Source: Acidobacteriota bacterium
GTDB taxonomy: Bacteria > Acidobacteriota > Vicinamibacteria > Vicinamibacterales > CAVVIG01
Assembly: GCA_003222395.1 (NCBI GenBank)
Contig: QHWB01000040.1
Span: forward strand, 250,573 to 314,572
Direction: 5' to 3'
DNA length: 64,000 bases
Shown here: positions 1 to 6,537 of the stretch, piece after piece
How the letters are laid out: every line of letters starts with the position of its first letter
Position numbering within the stretch: the first letter of the stretch is position 1
Position numbers and translations under genes: made by a program
Notes under the pieces: generated by a model
Seen by the model: the letters and a program-made list of their open reading frames with translations, nothing else
Databases searched by the model: none
Told to the model about the DNA's origin: nothing

Positions 1-244
1 CGATGGCCAGAGCGATCGCCTCCCACTCTCCATCACCCAGCCGCCCTCGCGAGGCGAGCAGCGACGGCGACCCTGAAGGCGCTCGTACTTGTAACCAATC
101 CGGAAGGTCCGGAATCGAAGGGTGAATCTCGCGAGCGACGGCCGGCGGAATCAGAACGGACTCGAGAATTGTTGGAACGAGATCGAGGCGCTGAATTCTA
201 GCCAGAGCGATGAGCGGGCTGGAGTTCGAGACGACGAGACTCAA
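1..244 (-). CDS. DUF3368-type PIN-domain toxin, C-terminus cut by window edge
   Basis: A reading frame on the minus strand begins at a TTG overlapping the stop of the upstream UPF0175 gene by 3 bases and runs off the window. The visible 81 residues read as the start of a DUF3368 PIN-like protein: an N-terminal VVSNSSPLIAL strand with the first acidic/Ser site, a PPAVAREI segment, and LGDGEWEAIALA, the usual second acidic site. PIN proteins of this type are putative RNases paired with UPF0175 antitoxins, which is exactly the neighbour here. The TTG start is inferred from the overlap and the domain start; no ATG or GTG fits. The last acidic residues of the active site lie outside the window, so activity cannot be judged. 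Confidence 0.8.
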   Translation of the reverse strand, partial: MSLVVSNSSPLIALARIQRLDLVPTILESVLIPPAVAREIHPSIPDLPDWLQVRAPSGSPSLLASRGRLGDGEWEAIALAI

Positions 245-501
245 AGTTTCTTGATTGCGTCAAGCTCCCGCTGCAATTCCTCACCATCGAGCTGGAAGTA
301 CGGAATGCCCAGTTTCGAGGCGTATCGAATGAACTCCTCGCGTCCGAGTCCCATCAACTGCGCCGCTCTTCCGCTTGACACCTCACCCTGGCGATAGAGC
401 TCCAGCACGATCAGCTCGCGAGCGGCCTCTTTCGCGGGTCGCTGTAGCTCCTCAAGGAGATCTACGAGGTCTCGATCAAGTTCGACGGGGGCAGCTCCCA
501 T
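241..501 (-). CDS. UPF0175 family antitoxin-like protein
   Basis: An 86-residue protein matching the UPF0175 pattern: a helical N-terminal half with EAARELIVLELYRQGEVSSG, then RAAQLMGLGREEFIRYASKLGIP, a helix-turn-helix-like segment, and a short acidic tail. The ATG at 501 is preferred over the GTG at 528 because an AGGAAAG sequence lies about 7 bases upstream of it. The family is usually the upstream partner of DUF3368 PIN proteins, and here its stop overlaps the PIN start, so the two are probably translationally coupled as a toxin-antitoxin-like pair. DNA binding and autoregulation are family inferences. The location in a tRNA-adjacent island fits mobile cargo. Confidence 0.85.
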   Translation of the reverse strand: MGAAPVELDRDLVDLLEELQRPAKEAARELIVLELYRQGEVSSGRAAQLMGLGREEFIRYASKLGIPYFQLDGEELQRELDAIKKL

Positions 502-562
502 GCAAGTCTTTCCTGATCGATTGTACACCGCTGGTGAGCGTGGTCAGCGCAAGCAGCGAGGG

Positions 563-664
563 TTAAACGCGCGGTTCGGCCGGACTGGTCCGAGCATCCG
601 TCTTTCCGCCGATGACCTCGCGTTTCAGACAACCCGGCATGTGCTCGTCAAGCAGGACGTGCAC
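563..664 (-). pseudogene. truncated DUF5615 (PIN-like) toxin remnant
   Basis: Immediately downstream of the DUF433 gene, and overlapping its end by 17 bases, a GTG-initiated frame reads VHVLLDEHMPGCLKREVIGG and stops at 33 residues. The LLDEHMP segment is the N-terminal signature of DUF5615 PIN-like proteins, normally about 110-120 residues and encoded directly after DUF433. The rest of the domain is absent from all frames downstream, so this is a broken toxin partner. The antitoxin-like gene survives intact. Confidence 0.7.
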
Positions 665-881
665 GGGCGAGGAGCGCCTCCTTGGCCTGCTCCAGGGCCG
701 CGACGGCCTGCTCCCGGGTTACGGTCGGGAAATCCTCGAGAAACTCGGACAGCGGTTGGCCCGCTTCGAGGTAGTCCAGCAGCGTCGCGAGCGGCACACG
801 CGTGCCGACGAACACGGGGGTGCCGCCCATGATTTCCGGATCGCTGTGAATGACGGGGTCGCTCTGCTTCATGCGGCTCAA
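648..881 (-). CDS. DUF433 domain protein (antitoxin-like)
   Basis: A complete 77-residue DUF433 protein: HSDPEIMGGTPVFVGTRVPL is the family signature, followed by LLDYLEAG and a C-terminal helix FPTVTREQAVAAL. Family members resemble a winged or ribbon DNA-binding fold and usually precede a DUF5615 PIN-like gene, read as a VapBC-like pair. Here the partner gene is cut to 33 codons. An antitoxin without its toxin can persist as a neutral relic or still repress its own promoter; the sequence does not decide which. Confidence 0.85.
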   Translation of the reverse strand: MSRMKQSDPVIHSDPEIMGGTPVFVGTRVPLATLLDYLEAGQPLSEFLEDFPTVTREQAVAALEQAKEALLARARPA

Positions 882-962
882 CTCTTGGTCGCGGCGACCA
901 CCCGAGTCAGTTTATCGCAGCTCCGATCCGCGGCAGTGACAAGGGCGTCGACGAGCGCGGCG

Positions 963-1221
963 ATGCGCGCGAAAAGAGTTCCTGGCAGATTGATGGACCC
1001 TCGAACAGCAGCTGCGTACCTCGGATGCAGCTACTGGACGTTGCGCGATCTCGTGCTCAACGGCTACGTTCCTGCCGTACGAATTCCGAGCCCGCGCGCA
1101 CGGGATGGCCGCGCGCTACGTCGAACGCTCATCGACTCGCGAGATCTCGAGCTGTTGATCGAACGCTGGAAGGAGGGAAACACGGCCGCTTCAACCAACC
1201 GGATACAACCAGGAGGACGAA
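963..1221 (+). CDS. helix-turn-helix excisionase-like protein, 3' end open into integrase
   Basis: From ATG 963 the frame gives a short basic leader and then DPRTAAAYLGCSYWTLRDLV, a MerR/excisionase-type helix-turn-helix, and a C-terminal helix SRDLELLIERWKEG. Such small proteins normally sit just upstream of a tyrosine integrase and act as recombination directionality factor or regulator. No stop codon occurs before the integrase start at 1222. The same frame continues to 1832 and, past about 1263, encodes the integrase N-terminal domain because of a frameshift there. The end given is where the integrase begins; the true end is undefined. A GTG at 936 is an alternative start. Confidence 0.6.
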
Positions 1222-2448
1222 ATGGGAATGCTCTACAAGCGAGGCGCAGTGTGGTGGATCAAGACTACCGGAACGGGCGCGGCCTGCGCGAGTCGTCGCA
1301 CAGCACGAAGGAAGGCGACGCCAGGCGCCTGCTCAAATTGCGCGAGGGCGACATCGAGCACGGCCTACCAGTAGATCCGAAGCTGAATCGGATCCGTTTC
1401 GAGGAAGCGGCGGAGGACCTGAAGATGGAGTACGCCGTGAACGGCCGCCGTTCGGCCGACGAGCTCGAGCGGCGGATTCGGCTGCACCTAATGCCGCACT
1501 TCGGCGGCCGTCGCCTGGCGGCGATCGCGACGACGGACATCAACAAATTCATTCTGACGCGGCAAGCTGACGTGATGGTCGCCGGCGAGCGCCCGCGGCC
1601 AGCGCGAGGCGCAGAGTCGCCGAGCGCGAGCGAGCGGGGGTGGGGCCCCGCGAGCAGTGAGAAAAGTGACGACCGCAAAGAGCGGAGGTTCTCGAACGGC
1701 GAGATCAATCGCGAACTGAACGACGCTCAAGCGGATCTTCAACCTGGCGCGGCAGAACGGGAAGCTCACGCAGGTGCCGCACATTCCGATGCTCAAGGAG
1801 CGGAACGTACGAACCGGCTTCTTCGAGCGTGAACAGATCGAGCGAGTGCTGGATCATCTGCCGGCGGCAGTCCGGCCAGTCGTCCGATTCGCCTACATCA
1901 CGGGCTGGCGGATTCCGAGCGAGGTCTTGCCGCTGCAGTGGCGACACATCGACTTCGAAGCACGCGTGATCCGCCTCGACCCGCACACGACGAAGAACGA
2001 CGAAGGCCGCACCTTCCCCTTCACCGACGTGTTACAGCATCTTCTGGAGGCTCAGAAGGTCGAGCACGACCGCATCAGAGCCGAAGGAGTGCTTTGCCCC
2101 TGGGTATTTCACCGGACGGGCAAGAAGGTCAAAGGCAAGCCGATCGTGCGATTCACGAAGGCGTGTGGAGGAAGGGCATGCGCGCAGGCTGGCTGCCCTG
2201 GCCGGATTCCGCACGACCTTCGACGAACGGCGGTGCGGAATCTCGTGCGCGCTGGCATCCCTGAACGCGTGGCGATGCAGATGACTGGCCACAAGACGCG
2301 ATCGGTGTTCGAGCGCTACAACATCGTGAGCGAATGCGATCTCGTCGAGGCTGCGAAGAAGCTCAACGCGATTCAGCCGGTGCAACTCCCCGCCGATTCG
2401 GATCCTCACGGGCAGTCGCCCATCAAAACGACTCCCGCCGATCAGTGA
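1222..2448 (+). pseudogene. tyrosine integrase of tRNA-Cys island, two frameshifts
   Basis: The start is firm: ATG 1222 follows a perfect AGGAGG and gives MGMLYKRGAVWWIK, the usual N-terminus of this integrase type. The homologous reading then shifts frame near 1262 (one base short) to continue DYRNGRGLRES through the SAM-like core-binding domain. It shifts back near 1732 (one extra A after INREL) into the catalytic domain. There GWRIPSEVLPLQW carries catalytic Arg I, HDLRR is box II, GHKTRSVFERY gives the His and the Tyr nucleophile. All catalytic residues survive, so decay is recent or the indels are assembly errors. A GC-palindrome repeat is inserted in the linker before SNGEINREL. The gene points at the att repeat 15 bases beyond its stop. 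Confidence 0.85.
1590..1672 (+). repeat. GGGGCCCC-centred dispersed repeat inside the integrase
   Basis: A GC-rich block built around GGTGGGGCCCCGCG, followed by an AGTGAGAAAAGTGACG tail, interrupts the region between the core-binding and catalytic domains of the integrase. Related blocks with the same palindromic centre and an A-rich tail occur near 33.7-33.9 kb. It adds about 27 residues rich in Arg, Ser and Glu where related integrases have a short linker. Confidence 0.6.
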
Positions 2449-2462
2449 GCCTCTGATTTCTT

Positions 2463-2514
2463 AGGGAAATTGGAGGCGCCGCCCGGATTTGAACCGGGGG
2501 TGGAGGTTTTGCAG
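2463..2514. repeat. att site copy: 52-bp direct repeat of tRNA-Cys 3' end
   Basis: Identical over 52 bases to 4459-4510. The shared block covers the CCA end, acceptor 3' strand, T arm and part of the anticodon arm of tRNA-Cys. The copy lacks the 5' part of the tRNA, so it is a scar of site-specific integration and not a gene. It lies 15 bases after the integrase stop. The following 229 bases up to 2744 hold no gene I can recognise. Confidence 0.93.
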
Positions 2515-2743
2515 TTTGCCTCTCCACTCCGGAACCCTCGACGAAACGCGATTTTTCTCAGCTTTTCAGCCGATCGTCGTGTGCCGGGTGGTGCCGAATG
2601 GTGCTGAATTCGGCCGGGTTGGTGACACCGGAGTGACAGCTACCGACGACGATCACGTGTGCAGCTCGCGTGAGATAGACTGGCGACGCAGGACAAAAAG
2701 GCACAGTACCCGGCGTCGTACTGACGCTGAAGAAGGGGCGGAA

Positions 2744-2998
2744 ATGAAAATCACGAAGCTGCAGTTGGTGATCGTGCTGGCCGTGATGCTCATGTTCGGC
2801 GCGTTGCGTGGCTTAATAGCGAATGACCACCCGATGGCGAACGCGAACGATCACCGGTTCGAGCGGATCACCGGGTACGCCACGCTCGACCGGCTGTCGA
2901 TCGTCCGTGAAACCAAGAGCGGCGCGTGCTTCGTCGTCGTGCAGGTCGCCGCGTCGAGCGTGGCGATTACGCAGGCGCCGAGGGAGGCGTGCGAGTGA
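2744..2998 (+). CDS. small single-pass membrane or secreted protein, unknown
   Basis: An 84-residue frame starting at ATG 2744, with AAGGGGCGG upstream as a plausible ribosome site. Residues 5-27 (LQLVIVLAVMLMFGALRGL and neighbours) form one hydrophobic helix; the remainder is a short soluble domain with ITGYATLDRLSIVRETKSGACFVVVQ and one cysteine. I do not recognise a family. It lies between the two att copies, so it is probably island cargo. The topology may be a signal anchor with the C-terminus outside. Confidence 0.45.
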   Translation: MKITKLQLVIVLAVMLMFGALRGLIANDHPMANANDHRFERITGYATLDRLSIVRETKSGACFVVVQVAASSVAITQAPREACE

Positions 2999-3099
2999 AC
3001 GGGGATGATCGTGAACGCAGGGTGGGCGTCGAGAGAAAGGCCAGGAAAGTCATGGCTGGGATTTCTACGGCTCGCGTCGTCGATCAGGCGGCGCAGGGG

Positions 3100-3363
3100 T
3101 CAGCCGTCCAACTCCAGATAGCGGTCAAACGCGTCGTCGGGCACGTTGCTCACCTCCACCCACTCGTCGCGGTACCAGACCTCGATGCTTCGCACGAGGC
3201 GGAACGGCACCGGTTGGTCGGTCGCCAGCCACTCGGTGGGATTCCCCAAGTCCGCGACCGCATCCCGCATCAACCGAGGGGTCGCGTTAACCGCCAGGTA
3301 GTCGGACCATCGCAGGGTCGCAACTGAGGCGGGCACGCCGACGCGCATCAGGCCCTCGCCCAT
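3100..3363 (-). CDS. hypothetical small protein between att copies
   Basis: An 87-residue frame, MGEGLMRVGVPASVATLRW onward, ending in a Trp- and Asp-rich segment (EVWYRDEWVEVSNVPDDAFD). No domain is recognised and no transmembrane segment is present. The composition looks like a real protein, unlike the Arg-rich shadow frames around it. It lies head-to-tail opposite the integrase relic and inside the att-bounded segment. Confidence is limited by length and lack of homology. Confidence 0.4.
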   Translation of the reverse strand: MGEGLMRVGVPASVATLRWSDYLAVNATPRLMRDAVADLGNPTEWLATDQPVPFRLVRSIEVWYRDEWVEVSNVPDDAFDRYLELDG

Positions 3364-3387
3364 GCGCTCGCGTGCGGCCTTGCCGAT

Positions 3388-3507
3388 GAACGGACGCGCT
3401 CGGTATTCGAGCGCTACAACATCGTCAGCGATGGCGATCTGCGCGATGCGGCCCGTCGGCTCGACGCGGCGACGTTGACCGCGCCATTGTCACGGGGCAA
3501 GATCTAG
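3388..3507 (+). pseudogene. C-terminal remnant of a second tyrosine integrase
   Basis: The frame reads ERTRSVFERYNIVSDGDLRD, closely parallel to the end of the first integrase (KTRSVFERYNIVSECDLVE), including the Tyr nucleophile, then ends at TAG 3505. Upstream of 3388 the similarity stops abruptly and no other integrase part is found. It is therefore the tail of a separate, diverged integrase left by deletion. Its stop overlaps the stop of the convergent gene 3504-4346 within a CTAG. Confidence 0.85.
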
Positions 3508-4346
3508 GTCTTCAACTGCTTGAGTCTCGCGACTGCGCTTTTCAACTCGTTTTGATCTTTCAGCACGTCCGCGATGTTCTCCAGCAAGGCCGTCAGCACC
3601 ATGCGAATGTCGGCGGCCTGCTGGAGGCACTCTTCGTCGGTGAGGTTGTGAAGGCCCACGCTCGTTACCTTGTAGAGCAGCGTCAACGGATTCTCGCCGT
3701 CGAGAATGAGGAGCTTCTGCGGGATCGCGTCCTTCAGCATGTCCACGGCTTTTGAGAACTGAGTCTCCTTCACCGCCGCATCGAACACGCTCAAGTCCTT
3801 GGCGCCGAGTTTGGCAGCCGCGTCGCGAATTTCGGTGACCAGCAACTGCCATTTGTTGTCGACGATCCGCCGAAAATACGTGGCCGCGCCGATGCCGAGT
3901 CCCTGTGCCTCGGCGCGCGTGCCCTGCCGATACAACTCCAAATCATCTTTTTCGAGTAGCTTCGAAATTCGCTTGGAAATCGGGGCAGAAAACGGCAAGT
4001 ACTCGCCGAGCTTCATGACGGTGACATTCGCCTCTTCGCTCTCAGGCTTCGTCACGAACACGGCAAACACCTTCATGAATCTGTTGCAGTTCCGACAGGT
4101 ATAGCGGAGAAACTGATAGCCCAGCCCGGTCGACTTTTCTTGCGGATCGAACCACCGAACTCCGCTGTCGATCTCACAATGAAGCTCAAGCGGTAACACG
4201 GGAATCGTCCACTCGATGGCGCTGCTGGAGTACTTCCGCGCCGTCGCCAAATGCGGAATGAGGAGCGCTGTGTTCGGTGGCGTCGATTGGAGAAAGCGCT
4301 TCCATAGCAGCCTAGCGTTCGCTTGGGTGATGTCGCCGTTTGACAT
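3504..4346 (-). CDS. unrecognised 280-residue protein, island cargo
   Basis: ATG 4346 is chosen because the frame further upstream runs into the att repeat and tRNA and is not protein-like. Residues 1-60 carry LLWKRFLQSTPPNTALLIPHL. Near residues 75-100 a LHCEID plus RYTCRNCNRFMKVFAVF segment suggests a small metal-binding or Cys-paired site. The C-terminal third is helical, with VTSVGLHNLTDEECLQQAADIR and a closing coiled-coil-like helix. That tail resembles helical tails seen in DUF4145/HEPN-like proteins, but no RxxxxH nuclease motif is visible. I cannot assign a function. It is the main cargo of the 1.9-kb segment between the two att copies, a place where defence or regulatory genes are common. 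Confidence 0.65.
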   Translation of the reverse strand: MSNGDITQANARLLWKRFLQSTPPNTALLIPHLATARKYSSSAIEWTIPVLPLELHCEIDSGVRWFDPQEKSTGLGYQFLRYTCRNCNRFMKVFAVFVTKPESEEANVTVMKLGEYLPFSAPISKRISKLLEKDDLELYRQGTRAEAQGLGIGAATYFRRIVDNKWQLLVTEIRDAAAKLGAKDLSVFDAAVKETQFSKAVDMLKDAIPQKLLILDGENPLTLLYKVTSVGLHNLTDEECLQQAADIRMVLTALLENIADVLKDQNELKSAVARLKQLKT

Positions 4347-4458
4347 GTCCGCTGCGGATTTTTGCACGTCCCGACCGCTCGTGGCCGGTCTGGTGACAGT
4401 TTGGTGACAGTACGACGATTTTGCCGATCGTCGGCCGACCAGACTCACCGAATCATTG

Positions 4459-4510
4459 AGGGAAATTGGAGGCGCCGCCCGGATTTGAACCGGGGGTGGA
4501 GGTTTTGCAG
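4459..4510. repeat. att site copy at the intact tRNA-Cys 3' end
   Basis: The partner of 2463-2514, identical over 52 bases, then diverging where this copy continues into the rest of tRNA-Cys. This is the reconstituted integration site. Confidence 0.93.
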
Positions 4511-4540
4511 ACCTCTGCCTTACCTCTTGGCGACGGCGCC
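4467..4540 (-). tRNA. tRNA-Cys (GCA), CCA encoded
   Basis: The minus strand folds as a 74-base cloverleaf. The acceptor stem is GGCGCCG paired with CGGCGCC, with U discriminator and encoded CCA. The D arm has GCC/GGC, the anticodon stem GAGGT/ACCTC with loop CTGCAAA (anticodon GCA), and the T arm CCCGG/CCGGG with TTCAAAT. Its 3' half is the att sequence of the island. Confidence 0.97.
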
Positions 4541-4576
4541 CCTCTAATGGCTCGCGGGCTTGTAAGGTGCGCGCGA

Positions 4577-4662
4577 CGAAGTCACAGCAGCACGCGCAGC
4601 GGCGTGGGCGTCGGGGCCCCACGGAGCGGAGCGTGCGGCGCGGGGCGAGGGGCCCCCGCGAC
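4577..4662. repeat. GGGGCCCC-centred repeat between two tRNAs
   Basis: The spacer between tRNA-Cys and tRNA-Gly contains GTCGGGGCCCCACGG and a second GAGGGGCCCCCGCG block, with the same centre as the dispersed GC palindromes near 1.6, 21.2, 33.7, 37.6 and 57.5 kb. No gene is seen here. Confidence 0.55.
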
Positions 4663-4668
4663 TAAAAT

Positions 4669-4743
4669 TGGAGCGGGAAACGGGATTCGAACCCGCGACT
4701 TCGACCTTGGCAAGGTCGCACTCTACCACTGAGTTATTCCCGC
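4669..4743 (-). tRNA. tRNA-Gly (GCC), CCA encoded
   Basis: A 75-base cloverleaf on the minus strand: acceptor GCGGGAA/TTCCCGC, D arm ACTC/GAGT with AGTGGTA loop, anticodon stem CGACC/GGTCG with loop TTGCCAA (anticodon GCC), T arm GCGGG/CCCGT with TTCGAAT, discriminator U and CCA. It lies directly upstream of tRNA-Cys in the same orientation, so the two may be co-transcribed. Confidence 0.97.
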
Positions 4744-4940
4744 CCGAACGCTCAAAGTACCACACGGTCGGGGTGGCTTTCAAGCGGAGCCGCGCGATCC
4801 GCGGTCGGCTAAAGCCTCGTGCTGGCGGCAAACCAGCAAGCCTCCGTGGCTGCAGCGACGCATACGCGTCTCCGCGCCCGGCCAGAGGATCGCGCTCGGA
4901 ACAACTTGCTGTGCGCTCTCCGCGCCCGCTCACGTTGCTT

Positions 4941-5945
4941 TCATGAGAGTCTCACGTTCCGCAGCACCTGCGCCGCTTCCTCCGGCGACGTCGGGTTGAT
5001 GTAGAAGCCGGTCCCCCACTCGAACCCCGCAACGCGAGTCAGCTTCGGCAGGATCTCGACATGCCAGTGGTACACATCCGTCGTATCGCCGACGAACGGC
5101 GACGTGTGGACGATGAGGTTGTAGGCCGGATGTTCGAGCGCGCGGTCCATGCGCAGCAGCAGCTGCTTGAGGATCCGCGCGAGCGCCTCGTACTCGTGGC
5201 GCGGCGCTTCCTCGAACCGCGCGCCGTGCCGCTTCGGCAGCAGCCACGTTTCGAACGCGAACCGCGGCGCGTACGGCGCGAGCGCGACAACGTCGGCGTT
5301 CTCGAGGATCACGCGGCGATGGTCCGCCAGATCCTGATGCACGATGTCGCAGAAGACGCAGCGCTCCTTGACCTCGAAGTGACGCTGGGCGCCGTCGATC
5401 TCCTCGCGCACGAAGTCGGGCACGATCGGCAGCGCGATCAGCTGCGAATGCGTGTGCTCGAGCGTCGCGCCCGCGGCGGCGCCGTGGTTCTTGAAGACCA
5501 GAATGTGCTTCAGCCGCCGATCCTGCTTCAGATCGAGGATGCGCTCGCGATACGCCGAGAGGACGCGCTCGATCTCCGTGTCCGCCATCATCGCCAGCGT
5601 CCGATCGTGATTCGGCGTCTCGATGATCACTTCGTGCGCGCCGATGCCGTTCATGCGATCGAACATCCCCTCGCCGTGCCGATCGAAGCTTCCCTCGACC
5701 TGCAGCGCAGGAAACTTGTTCGGCACGACGCGGATGTCCCACCCGGGCGCGTTCGGCGCGGTGCCGTTCTCGCGGTACGCCATCACCTCGTGCGGCGTCA
5801 TCTGCTCGTGCCCCGGGCAGAACGGACACTGCTCGCGCCCGATCGTGTTCGCGCGCTCGAACCGGAAATCGTTCGGACGCTTCTGCCGATCGGTCGAGAT
5901 GATGACCCACCGGCCGGTGACGGGATCTTTGCGGAGCTCAGGCAA
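4941..5945 (-). CDS. galT: galactose-1-phosphate uridylyltransferase
   Basis: A 334-residue protein of the GalT/HIT superfamily, which transfers UMP from UDP-glucose to galactose-1-phosphate in the cytosolic Leloir pathway. It begins with PELRKDPVTGRWVIIST, has a zinc-type CPFC at residues 40-43, and H164-T-H166-S-Q168, the active-site HxHxQ with the nucleophilic His second. A second CVFC follows at 196-199, and YHWHVEILPKLTRVAGFEWG lies near the end, typical for bacterial and archaeal-type enzymes. The only start fitting the domain is TTG 5945. It ends the minus-strand run yraN-galT after a 141-bp gap. No other Leloir gene is nearby, so the substrate could be another sugar-1-phosphate. Confidence 0.9.
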   Translation of the reverse strand: MPELRKDPVTGRWVIISTDRQKRPNDFRFERANTIGREQCPFCPGHEQMTPHEVMAYRENGTAPNAPGWDIRVVPNKFPALQVEGSFDRHGEGMFDRMNGIGAHEVIIETPNHDRTLAMMADTEIERVLSAYRERILDLKQDRRLKHILVFKNHGAAAGATLEHTHSQLIALPIVPDFVREEIDGAQRHFEVKERCVFCDIVHQDLADHRRVILENADVVALAPYAPRFAFETWLLPKRHGARFEEAPRHEYEALARILKQLLLRMDRALEHPAYNLIVHTSPFVGDTTDVYHWHVEILPKLTRVAGFEWGTGFYINPTSPEEAAQVLRNVRLS

Positions 5946-6086
5946 GTCTAGAAGCTGGACGTCGGTAGTTCGACGGTTGAAGTTCGAAACCCGGGGGTCT
6001 GGAAATCGGCAAAGATGATCTCCGGTTTCGAATAATACATTACCGTAATAATGCCGCCGCGCGGCATCCGCTCACATCGTTCGAAG

Positions 6087-6461
6087 TCACACGTAGCCGG
6101 CGGCCTCGAACGCATTCGGAAACACCTCGATGACCGGCGTTGCTTCGTCGAAGTGGATCGAGACGACGTCGAACCGACAGGGACGATCGGTCAAATGATG
6201 CCGCATCACGTAATCGACGGCGAGCCGCGTCATCTTGCGCTGCTTCCAGGCCGTCACGGCTTCGCTCGCCTCGCCGAACTCGCGTCCCTCGCGCGCTTTG
6301 ACCTCGACGAACACGATCGTCGGTCCGTCGCGCGCGACGATGTCCAATTCTCCACCCCTACGGCGGTACCGCCTGTCAAGAATTTCGTACCCGCGCCGTT
6401 CCAGCTCACGGCACGCGAGATCTTCGCCCGTTTTTCCGAAGGCGATTCGTTTGCTGGTCAT
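6087..6461 (-). CDS. yraN: YraN family (UPF0102) endonuclease-like protein
   Basis: A 124-residue protein with the full UPF0102 pattern: GKTGEDLACRELERRGYEIL near the start, GELDIVARDG at 37-46 and FVEVKAR at 51-57. The D-ExK-type arrangement recalls restriction-endonuclease-like folds. The family is widespread, its job is not settled, and it often lies near cell-wall or tRNA genes. The length is normal. Here it follows the aminotransferase by 76 bases, a gap filled with 9-mer-like AACGCAAAG repeat sequence. Confidence 0.92.
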   Translation of the reverse strand: MTSKRIAFGKTGEDLACRELERRGYEILDRRYRRRGGELDIVARDGPTIVFVEVKAREGREFGEASEAVTAWKQRKMTRLAVDYVMRHHLTDRPCRFDVVSIHFDEATPVIEVFPNAFEAAGYV

Positions 6462-6537
6462 GTGCCACCCACGGCGAGCAAGAACTCAGCCAGAGGCGAA
6501 CGCCGAGAACGCAAAGAACCCGGAGACCATCACCACA

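Noticed and set aside
612-1832. One 406-residue protein
   Set aside because: Only residues after ATG 963 are protein-like. The frame joins an HTH gene to part of the integrase through a frameshift.
2463-2514. Second tRNA-Cys gene
   Set aside because: Only the 3' part of the tRNA is present; the 5' acceptor strand, D arm and the 5' half of the anticodon arm are missing. It is an att scar.
3504-4346. HEPN ribonuclease
   Set aside because: The C-terminal helices look vaguely similar, but no RxxxxH motif is present, so the call was not made.
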